Positions 37,341-46,705 of a DNA stretch of 50,036 nucleotides are shown piece by piece; position 1 is the stretch's first letter; each line of letters opens with the position of its first letter. The DNA is from Lingula anatina. Taxonomy: Eukaryota > Brachiopoda > Lingulata > Lingulida > Lingulidae. The notes under the pieces were generated by a model that searched no databases, was not told the origin of the DNA, and worked only from the letters and a program-made list of their open reading frames with translations. Where the stretch lies: contig NW_019774369.1 of assembly GCF_001039355.2 (NCBI RefSeq), positions 142,563 through 192,598 on the forward strand, read 5' to 3'. The position numbers and the translations under genes were made by a program.

Positions 37341-40300
37341 ATGTCTGGAGGTCTAGACGTACTCGCTTTGAAAGAAGACGATGTCACCAAATTTTTAGCC
37401 AGTGGCGCTCATCTTGGCTCCACCAATGTGGACTTCCAGATGGAGCAGTATGTTTATAAACGCAAACCTGATGGTAAGACTGTTAAAGTTCACTCATTAT
37501 TGTCCAGTGTCTTATATTAAATTAAATTAAATGCTTCTGCTGGATTTCAACCTGTTTAGATATGTGGCAGGATTCAAATGGGTTTTAAAGATTTATTTAG
37601 GGAAATCTATTTGCTTAAGAGCTGCTGTCACATGAACCTTAATGCAAATACAGAATTGTAAATAAATTCCCTTTAAAAAATAGAAAAAGCAAGTAATACT
37701 TGGCAGCAAGGTTTCTAAACAAATTCACATCGGTTATAGCTTTACAAGCACTGGGTAATATGTTTAATCTGTACCCAGAAGGATAGAAAAACAAAATAGG
37801 GGTTTAAAAAGTTAAGTTCTGACACAGCTGTCATTTTGAAACCCTGTACATGAAACTTGTGGATTTCTTATCAATTTTGAATTTTCTCACTAAATTCATT
37901 TGTAGTGAACTATATTATTTTGTTAGGCGTTCACATCATCAACATCAAGAAGACCTGGGAGAAGATCCTGCTTGCTGCCCGTGCCATCGCAGCCATTGAG
38001 AACCCAGCAGAAGTCTGCGTCATCTCAGCCAGACCCTATGGCCAGAGAGCAGTGCTCAAGTTTGCCTCGGCTACGGGATCCACCCCTGTGGCTGGCAGGT
38101 TTACCCCTGGAACATTCACTAACCAAATCCAGGTAATGAAACACAGCTATGCTATTGGTCTTCTGAGTTACTGCTGTAAAACAGGATGAAGAAACAGTTT
38201 TTCTTTACTTTAAGGCTAAGGCTTCGTTCACATGGAATGTCTATTTTCTAAAAATCTATTTTCTATTCGCGCTATCTTATGATCACGATCTGTGCCCTGA
38301 ATATCCCGCCGCGTAATTACTGGCAGCGCGAGCCAGTTACTTATAGTAACTTATAGTAACTGGCTTGCGCTGCCAGTAATTACGCCGCTGGATATTCAGG
38401 GCACAGACCGTGATCATAAGACATACCGCGAATAGAAAATAGAATTTAGAAAATAGACACTGCATATGAATGAAACCTAAACAACATGAGTCAAATGCGT
38501 TGGGGTCTCCATGTGTGGATCAAAATCACATGAATGTTGATTTTTGCCTTTTTTAGGTGTACTGAAACTTCATGTCTGACTCCTGTTATTTAGTAACTAG
38601 TAACTCTGGATTAGTTATTTATTTTGATATTTAAAATATCTCATGATGAATATATTTTTATATTTAAGGCTGCATTCCGTGAGCCGCGTCTCCTTGTGGT
38701 GACAGACCCACGTACTGACCATCAGCCAGTCACTGAGGCGTCCTATGTAAACATCCCTGTCATTGCCTTCTGTAACACTGACTCCCCCTTGAGATATGTC
38801 GATATTGCCATCCCATGCAACAACAAGGTACATCTGAAGTTTGAATGAGTCTACAGAATTTTGGTTTTGTGATGTTAATGATTAAACTGCTTATTACATG
38901 AATATTATTTGGGGTATTTTTTTTTTCGAAACTTGAAATTTCGTTTAATGATTTCATTGCAACTCCTCACATCTGTCATCTAATTGCATTTGTGATAACT
39001 GAAAGAAAGTGTAAGAGATGATTTAGAATAGTTTAGAATAGTGAGGATAAATATTGTAATTGTGATGTGAAAATCATATTTTAAAGTCAGAAATCTTTCA
39101 TTTGATGAAAAAAAAAAATGTAATATTTCCAGGGTCCTCACTCTATTGGTCTGATGTGGTGGTTGCTGGCACGTGAAGTCCTGCGTCTGCGTGGCACAAT
39201 CAGCCGTGATGTCCCCTGGGATGTCATGGTGGATCTCTACTTCTACAGGGACCCAGAAGAGGTAATGACTCCCAACACATTAGAAAAGTTTTTTGGTACT
39301 CCTCACATATTGTTTGATTTTCGTTTAAATCTCTGAGTTTGATTTGTGTTGTTTTAAAAATTACAAATATCTGTTGTATCTGTTCTGATAACAGTTAAAC
39401 ACGAAGAGAGCTGTTGCATTTGTTAATATTGTGAATTGTGTAACATTATGTAATTGATTACCTTGATGGAGGAATTAAGTTGAGATAATAGATTAGATTA
39501 ACCATTGCTGGAGATTTCCCTCCTTTGTGTGGTAAAGGGTTTAAATAGTTTTTGGCCTTATAAAGAATTTTAGAAAAGGGCAAAAACAGGAAGAAGGGGG
39601 CGGGTCTTACGTTCTTAGCATCCTCTGGTCAAACTCCTGTAACATACCATCTTGTTTTCCTCTAGGCTGAGAAAGAAGAGCAAGCTGCCCGTGAAGCTGC
39701 CGCCACAGCTGCTGCTGCTGCCCTGCCCTCTACTGGGCCAGAGTACAGCCAGGAACAGTGGACTGATGCCCCCATCCCTGGGGGAGCCCCCGCCGAGGTG
39801 GCTGATGTAAGTCTACCACAATTTATGTGTTATATTTATTACAGCTTGAATGCTTTTTTTTTATAAAACTACAATATTGTAATTCTGAAAAAGACAGATG
39901 TGATGAAGGGATAAGAGTAGTCTAAGATAGGTTTCGAGAACTGCATTAAATTGAGATGAATGTAGTACATACATTTACAAAATATCAACTTTGATGTAAT
40001 ATGTACAAGAACAAAAATGTTTTAAAGTAAAGTGATAGCTTTGTTGTAGTAATTGTTTGACTTCAGTAAGTTAAATCATCTGAAGCACGAGTTTTACCGT
40101 AACACTCATTCATATTGTGCGGTTATTGGTACTTTACTGAAAGTTCTTTATGGTTATCTCATTCATATTCTCCACATTTTATCCGTTTCCTTAGTGGTCC
40201 ACTGAAGGTGTTCCTGCAGCCCCAGCAGCCATGTCAGGTGGTTATGGTGGAACAACAGAGGACTGGTCTGCCACTAATGATGATTGGTCTGCACCCACTC

Positions 40301-40374
40301 AGTCAGCAGCAGGTACTGCCCCAGCCCCTGATAACCAGTGGGGAGGGGCTAACACCACTGAGAACTGGGGTTAA
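37341..40374 (+). CDS. RPSA: RPSA copy 2, 40S ribosomal protein SA (uS2)
   Basis: Six exons: 37341-37473, 37927-38132, 38669-38827, 39133-39261, 39666-39806, 40195-40374. These are the same lengths and phases as copy 1, 948 nt and 315 aa. I count about 14 nucleotide differences from copy 1 in the coding sequence and all are synonymous, so the two copies encode the same protein. Exons 4 and 6 are identical. Intron 2 holds a hairpin MITE and intron 5 is longer than in copy 1. A TOP-type non-coding exon precedes it (about 36569-36611, acceptor at 37308). The poly(A) signal is in the same place, at about 40497-40502. Confidence 0.97.
38220..38477. mobile_element. Hairpin MITE in RPSA copy 2 intron 2
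   Basis: A 258-bp near-perfect palindrome. The left arm, with TCTATTTTCTATTCGCG, GATCACGATCTGTGCCCTGA and TAATTACTGGCAGCGC, is mirrored in the right arm around a centre at TTATAGTAACTTATAGTAA (about 38345). Ends read GGCTTCGTTCACAT and ATGAATGAAACC. Flanking TAA on both sides (38217-38219, 38478-38480) suggests a 3-bp target duplication of the kind seen in PIF/Harbinger-related MITEs. It is absent from copy 1. Confidence 0.85.
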
Positions 40375-40904
40375 CATGGTCTAGTGGACAGTATGGGGGA
40401 ACGCTGTGAAGATTATTAACTGTCGAGATTTGGAAAGACTTAAAGGAGTTCCTTGTTACTGTAAGGACTATAGAAAAAAACTGAAGTGGACAGAGGAATA
40501 AAGAGAACAATGAAATGAGTTGTTTGGTGTTATTGTTGCTATGCCTGCACTTAATAGTTTTAGGGTGGAAAACATTCTTCGGTTCACTATCGTGGAATGA
40601 TCCTTATGTGTAGGTGGTGTTAAAAAAAAAGTGGCAACTTCAGTCAAATATTTAAATTTTGTGCTACCGACTGGTAGCCGCATTACCTTTTTTTTTGATA
40701 AATTTAAAACTAACCAATAAACAGAGTTCTGGATTTCCCTGTTACTCGTTTGGTCGTTTTAAGTAGCAGTCTCTGTAAGGTTCAGAATAGGGTGGCACAT
40801 GACCCTCTCAGATTTTGATGAAAATTGGTGTATTTGTTCATTATAGCCCCAAACCAACATAATGGATATTTGTTTGTTTGAATCACCCTCGGTTGCCATG
40901 GTAA

Positions 40905-41870
40905 CAGCACTTAAAATTTTTCACCCAAGATGGCGGAATCCAGATTGCAAAATTTAAATTTCAGCTATATTTGAGCTAAAAAGCCATAAATGTGGATAAA
41001 TAATCATTTTTCATTTTCAGACATTGTTTAATATCATATCCTATTTGAACTAAAAACATATAAATAAATGTTTTTGGTGGCCTTTAAAAATTAGAAAAAT
41101 AACTTTGAAAATGGGGAATTTTCAAAAATTCAAATTTTTGCTAAAATGCCCAAATTTGCCATTTTAAAATATACTTTTCATAGACTGGCCAAAGCCATCT
41201 ATTATCACCATACATTACATAAGAAAGTACATGTACTGTCCTTTTATAATTAAAAATAAAATTTTTTTTCAAACACAGTTTTCAAAAAGTTATTAAAATT
41301 TTAAAATTCTTAATCCAAGATGGCGGCAATCAAATGGCAAAATGTCCCTATTTCTGCTTTATTCTAAACAAGCATGGATAAAAACACACATTTCATTTTT
41401 GTATCCTGCTAAATATTATATCTTGATTTAGTCAAGAGCATATTACTTAATATTTTAAACAGTCCTAAAAAATTAGGAAAAAAAAACTCTTTAAAATGGC
41501 AGATTTCAAAAATTTCACATTTTAGCTAAAATGCCCAAATTTGCCATTTTCAAATACATTTTTCATAGACTGGCCAAAGCCACCTAATATTGTCATACAT
41601 TATAAGTGAATGTTTTGAGTTAATTTTTTAAAATATTTTTTCAAACATTAAAAAAAAATATGCAAATTTTAAAATTCACAATCCAAAATGACATCAACCA
41701 AATAGCAAATTTTCCATATTTCCCTATTTCTGCTTTAAAAATGGATTAAAATACAAATCTTGTACTTGTGTCCTGCTAAATAACTTGATTAAGTCAAAAG
41801 CACACAGGTAAATACTAGTATATTGTGATCTTTTAAAATGATGAATTTTCACAATGGGACTATGGGTGTT
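40905..41870. repeat. Tandem repeat, about 370-390 bp unit, 2.5 copies
   Basis: Units start near CCAAGATGGCGG at 40926, again at 41315, and in decayed form at 41683. Shared internal phrases include TAAAATGCCCAAATTTGCCA and CATAGACTGGCCAAAGCCA. The spacing is about 390 and then 368 bp. The copies are clearly diverged, and the family is unknown to me. Confidence 0.75.
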
Positions 41871-42724
41871 AATCTTTCAGGGTCATACAATAACAGCAAT
41901 GTGGTGGTATTCTTTTGGTTGACATCCAATAGTTGAGAAATATCTCCTGCCAGTCTCAGCTTCAGTTTCCATCTCTTGTGGACTTTCTACCACTGTCCCC
42001 ACCCCAGATTAGTTAACATTTTTATTAACATTCTTTTAATTGTCTATGAATATATTTTAAACAAGTCACAGTGAAATAAAACTTGTTTTTAACTTATTTG
42101 AAAGCAAATGAGGCATCTCCTCTGCATAGTAGTAAATTATATAAATATTTATTATGGTGTTCAGCATTTTTGTCACAAACTTAAAATACCAATATATATT
42201 TTCCCTCATGCTCCTTGCCCTAAGATGTTCATAATTTATTAATTTTGCTAATTTTCTTTTGGTATACAACTTATTTGTAAGAATATTTGTTGTAGGTAAA
42301 GTCCATTGGTAACAAGCTACACTATTAGAAGTTGTGATATCAAAGCAAAGCAGTTATCAATGTTAAGGGTGCCTCAACATGATAGTATTTGATGCATTTT
42401 GTCCCGAGAATCATGCATGATCATACATTTTGACGAGTCCAACATCTGCCTCAGCACTGAGGACTAATTTGGCATGTAACAATCAGGCAGAAAGTATCAT
42501 TATGATAATTTCCCCTATTTAAGTTACTATTTACAATTTTTAATGTAAAGAGTAAAGTTAAGTCACCTGCTAGTTTTCAGTAAAGAAATATGAGTAAAAT
42601 TTATGGATAACACAGACTTTATGATATCAAAACTGTGGGAGCATTATACTAAACAGGACTTGATTGGGTGAGTCTTTAATACAAATAGCATGATTATCAA
42701 GGCTTATAAAGCAATTCGTAAAGT

Positions 42725-42855
42725 GATCGGGCTTTTATAATCTATGCCCTCAAATTATGGAACGCCTTCCCAAATTTTATTAGAAAAGCAGACGACTTTG
42801 ACAGTTTTAAATCCCTTCTTAAAATTCACATTTTTAAATCTGTCTATATCTCATA

Positions 42856-42907
<52 letters not shown>

Positions 42908-43045
42908 GTTTTTAGTAGTGTTAATTTTAAATGGTTTCCAAGTGTTTCAGATTTAAATATAGTAGTGATTTTAATGATTTTAGTTATATTATTGTAAGGC
43001 GCCTTGAGGTAGCATGTAAGGCACCATATAAGAATATAGCTATCT
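42725..43045 (+). mobile_element. 5'-truncated non-LTR retrotransposon (CR1/L2-like) 3' end
   Basis: A 43-codon frame at 42728-42856 reads RAFIIYALKLWNAFPNFI, then continues with FKSLLKIHIF and a stop. It matches the typical C-terminal pattern of CR1/L2-type LINE reverse transcriptases (RAF...LWNSLP...FKxxLKxHLF). The 3' tail reads GTAAGGCGCCTTGAGGTAGC and then GCACCATATAAGAATATAGC, similar to LINE tails ending in GCGCTATATAA. A TA microsatellite (42861-42905) has expanded within the 3' UTR. Only the last part of the element is present. Confidence 0.7.
42861..42905. repeat. (TA)n microsatellite
   Basis: About 45 bp of pure TA repeat within the LINE 3' untranslated region. Confidence 0.95.
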
Positions 43046-44992
43046 TTTACATGTCTATTTTGTTTTACAAGTTTTTTTTATTTAGAATCCTGGTTGTGAA
43101 GAACTAGAAACTCTTCCACTTGTATGAGTACCAATTTCTACTATATATATTAAGTATTCAAGTAATCTGTTCTGTTATCGACTTCAAGTACCTGAGAGGG
43201 CACGACGGGCCTCACAGGGCGCTGTTTTAAATTGGAGGTAGACCATACTCAAGCAGTAAATAGCCGTAAAACACAAACTCACGTTGAACATCAAAACTTT
43301 ATTAGAAAACCTGTATCAAAGTTGACACTGACTGTAATTTAGAGTAAAGTAACTGACAGTGCTTTACTTATTTGTCCATTATATCGGATATTAACGGCAA
43401 ATGCACGTGAGGGAGAAGACGAGTTTTTCTCAGTGGTACGTGTACCTGGTAGTTTTCTTGATATCCGTAGTTAGTAGTGCCGATTACTTACGACCATAAA
43501 GTTCTACCAGTCCTTTCTTGTGGGTAATTTATGAAAAACTGCATATCATGCCGTAAATAAATAACTGTGTGCATTCTCCTTCCACATACGAAACCGACGG
43601 CAATCAGAGCTCCCGCCATCTTGGATGAAATTAGTTATGTTGTATATAAAAAAACGATGTGCGGAAACAAATACTACACACCAGTCGGCATAAAAACAAT
43701 CCAAACAATAAATGATCCAGAAGACAAGTGCCATTTATCCATCAAAAAATATCCATTTCATGAGATAAATAACCTAAATTTAATTTATTTACATCTGATT
43801 GAGTTCGTAGTTTAGCAGTCACCGCTACTGCGCATGCGCAGATGGTCTTTTTCGAGTAGTTCTAGCGTTGATTGTTTTTAATGTAATTTAATCATTTTAT
43901 GTTTTGAAAAAAATTTTATTTCACTTTTTGGTACCTGAATATATGCTGTAAACATCTTGTATAGCCATCTTACATAACTACGTCGGCCATACGAGTTATT
44001 TGTCAGTGAATATGGGGTTACCTGAACATTTTATATAGAAAAGCATATGGGAGAAAAAATTCAGGCATTACTATAAAACGCTCTAAAAAATAAATTATTT
44101 TAAATATGCAACTTTTCGGGCTCAATTTGTTAGTTTTTAGCATAGTTCTTCACAATAAATTAAAAGAAAACAAAATCTGGGAGGGTCATGTTCCAATGCC
44201 CCCATGTTATTTTTCTGATTCTTACAGAGACTGGTACTTAAATTGGAATGTGAGAGCGTCTCCCGACACGTTTTGCATACATTCCCTCTCCTGTTAATAT
44301 CTGCAAGCCTGTATTATCATTTACGCGGCTTGTCATTATTATGTAATTATTTACTTTTTATAAAGAAGTAGTAAGTGAAATTTGCTTAAAATCGAATGTG
44401 ACAGGTTTTCGAAGAAGCTTCCATGCGCAGAAAGTGTCATCAGAAGAAATAACTCGATGTGGTAGTTGGGATTTCTTTCGTCAACTAAAGCTTGTACATT
44501 GATAACAACAACAAATTTCAGTTCACATGAAACCAGTGATGAGTAGGTAGAAGAAAATGAATGCAACTTTCGTCCACGTAAAAAGAAAAAAAAAAAACAG
44601 CGTGGATCTTGCAGCTTGCACATTGATAACGGCAGAAGTAATTTCTGTTCACATGAAGGCAGTGATGGGGAGGGGGTATTTAGAAGAAAAAATTGAGTTC
44701 GGCTCCCTTCCCCTTCCAAGAAAACCAACGGGGATCTTGCAGTGTCCAATAAGGCGTATATGAGAATAACTCTAAGACGGCTATTTACTGACAATGATAA
44801 TTTTATTATTAATTAATCCTGTTGTTATTTTATTATGGAATATTACACAGTATAAGTCTCATAGTAATGTTCAATATGAAGTACGTGTGTACAGATATAA
44901 ATTCTTGCAATATATATACACTTACAAATAAAGCTGTTCTACATAATGTTGATGAATTCTTACAATATGAAGTTTAAATTATATGTACATAG

Positions 44993-45228
44993 TGTTCAGA
45001 CTAGTAATTTATTCAATCTGAGTCGCGGGCTTGAGCGTGCGACTCGTAATACGTGTCAATAGAAGTTTATAGCTCTTATCTAAAGTTAATCTCTTTTCTT
45101 ATCTTATCTCCTTTAATTATAGTAAAGTCTCAATAAAGATACAAGTCTGTCACGCAAATAACCCAAGTCGGGAATCGCGTACCGAACACAGAAACTTTCA
45201 ACGGTGGATTAGAGCCCCTAGCGTCTAG
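44993..45228 (+). mobile_element. Candidate LTR (44993-45188) and leader of a disrupted LTR retrotransposon
   Basis: Homology with copy 1 stops exactly at 44992, and the new sequence starts TGTTCAGA. A matching GAACA at 45184-45188 would give a 196-bp LTR with TG...CA ends and 5-bp terminal inverted repeats. AATAAA occurs inside at about 45132. TGGATTAGAGCC at 45205 could be a primer-binding site. The DIRS element begins at 45229, so the LTR element's body is interrupted or missing. The second LTR lies outside the window, so this rests on boundaries alone. Confidence 0.45.
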
Positions 45229-45294
45229 ATTCTATATCGAACAATTATATTGGTTCGTCATGAAATGAGAATGCACAGTGCGCATGCGCGTCAG
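45229..45294. repeat. DIRS left inverted terminal repeat
   Basis: Begins ATTCTATATCGAAC. The outer 42 bp (45229-45270) pair perfectly with 49686-49727 of the internal complementary region. The inner 35 bp (45260-45294) pair perfectly with 49924-49958 of the right repeat. It includes an NRF-1-type motif TGCGCATGCGCG at 45279-45290. Confidence 0.92.
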
Positions 45295-45601
45295 TAGCAC
45301 GAGGCGAGAAGCGCGTGGTTCAGAAGAAAATTTTCTTCTGTGTATCAGTCATATGGCAACTGGCTGCGCGTAGGAAGATATTCAGAACGGAGCGCGAGCG
45401 CTGAGATGACGTCGCGGTTGAAATTTTGTAAATTTCGCAACCAGCGCGGAAATTAAAGAATTGTACTTTATTACCTCTGAATGTGCTTATGAAAAATTAA
45501 GGCATGGTAGCAGAGTTTATTATGGGCGGCCAAAAGGGCAAAAAATCATGTCGTCGATTCAGTTATGTTTCGTGGATNTGACAATACATCTTTTCTCCAA
45601 C

Positions 45602-46705
45602 ATGTCGGAGAAAAATGAGACAGCGGAGAAAGACTTGAAAGAGAAACAAGTCGCTAGAAATAAGAAATCAACTAGTGCTGTTGTAAAGACCACTGGTGTT
45701 GCTGCGAAAACCGCAACTAACCAAGATTCTAAGATTCTAGAATACTTGCAAAGTCTGAATGAAAAACTGACGTCTAATGATGCCAAATTAGACGTGTTAT
45801 CCTCTAGGATAACGGATATTGAAGAAACTGTGAACAGGGACGTTTTACCTGGCACGTCTTTTGACTACGACTTTGACAACGATAGTCGGTGTTCTGATGC
45901 TAAGCGACCTCTTGAGAATGAGGTAGATCCCCAAAGCAAATTTGCGGATATGGCCAAGCGGTTTAAAGGGGAAGACGTTGTGGGCCCTCCCTTGGATGAA
46001 ACACTGGCAGCAAATATTAATGATTTGTTTCGCCAGGGATTGGAGGAGACTCAGTTTGAAAAGTTGACTGACAGTATTGCTAGGCCAGACAATTGCCAAG
46101 CACTTACCACCGTACGTTGCAATAAGCTAATTTGGAAGCTATGCACACCGCAAATCAGACACACAGACAGAACGCTGCAGACAGTGGGCACCTCTCTGGT
46201 GAAAGGCTCCATACTTATTGCACAAGCAGCAAGTAAGATCGCTGAACTTGATTTTTCTGGTTTTCAGTCAGGCTCGGAGTCAGAGTATGACATTCAAGGG
46301 GAAGCTAATAGTGTATTGGATTTATGCAAAGATGCATTGGCTCTCTTTGGACACTGTAATCAACAGATGTGTATGATCAGGAGAAATTGCATTAAGCCTG
46401 TCATCAGTAAGGAGTACAGTCATTTGTGTAATCCTGCTGTACCATTTACCACTGAACTGTTTGGCGATGATGTCTCACAAACGGCCAGAGAGTTGGAATA
46501 CTCAGCCAAAATAGGCAATAAAATTCAAGGCAAAAGAGAGGTCTATAAAGGAAACTATAGACTCGGTAAAAACAAGACTTTTTATACCGGGCAAGCCAAG
46601 TATGCTGGAAAACAGCAAGGCAGGTACACTGAAAAGTTCTCAGGGTATCAGACGACCCGTGGCAGTGAGCCAAAAAAGGGAGTTTGGCGCAAGGACCCAA
46701 AATAA
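45602..46705 (+). CDS. DIRS ORF1, gag-like protein
   Basis: A 367-aa frame starting at the ATG in SNMSEKNETAEKD; the frame stays open further upstream, but through an N at 45578. The N-terminal third is charged and has a predicted coiled-coil-like stretch (LEYLQSLNEKLTSNDAKLDV). The C-terminus is basic and Gly/Lys/Tyr-rich, as in nucleic-acid-binding Gag proteins. No zinc knuckle is seen. The position before the RT frame is as expected for DIRS ORF1. It ends overlapping ORF2, with a slippery A AAA AAG at 46672-46678. Confidence 0.75.
   Translation: MSEKNETAEKDLKEKQVARNKKSTSAVVKTTGVAAKTATNQDSKILEYLQSLNEKLTSNDAKLDVLSSRITDIEETVNRDVLPGTSFDYDFDNDSRCSDAKRPLENEVDPQSKFADMAKRFKGEDVVGPPLDETLAANINDLFRQGLEETQFEKLTDSIARPDNCQALTTVRCNKLIWKLCTPQIRHTDRTLQTVGTSLVKGSILIAQAASKIAELDFSGFQSGSESEYDIQGEANSVLDLCKDALALFGHCNQQMCMIRRNCIKPVISKEYSHLCNPAVPFTTELFGDDVSQTARELEYSAKIGNKIQGKREVYKGNYRLGKNKTFYTGQAKYAGKQQGRYTEKFSGYQTTRGSEPKKGVWRKDPK

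Larger units (their letters stand above)
40758..44242. other. Copy-2-specific composite insert downstream of RPSA
   Basis: Copy 1 is continuous here (CGTTTTAAATTTGAATGTGAGAGC), while copy 2 has about 3.5 kb of extra DNA. It contains tandem repeats of about 390 bp (40905-41870), a LINE 3' fragment (42725-43045), and an unassigned segment (43100-44240) with a perfect NRF-1-like TGCGCATGCGCA at 43829-43840 and GCCATCTTGG at 43615. No intact gene is recognised. Confidence 0.7.
27627..44992. repeat. Large duplicated block, copy 2 (NTAN1-GEMIN7-RPSA)
   Basis: Direct-orientation counterpart of 11125-24246. It is longer than copy 1 because of copy-specific insertions: an expanded TA repeat, a tRNA SINE (35848-36107), a hairpin MITE (38220-38477) and a composite insert (40758 to about 44242). 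Its homology stops at TATGTACATAG (44992), where an apparent LTR begins. All exons remain open. Confidence 0.9.

Noticed and set aside
45461-45601. Upstream extension of DIRS ORF1
   Set aside because: It has a TTG start and crosses an N; the ATG at 45602 gives a more typical start.
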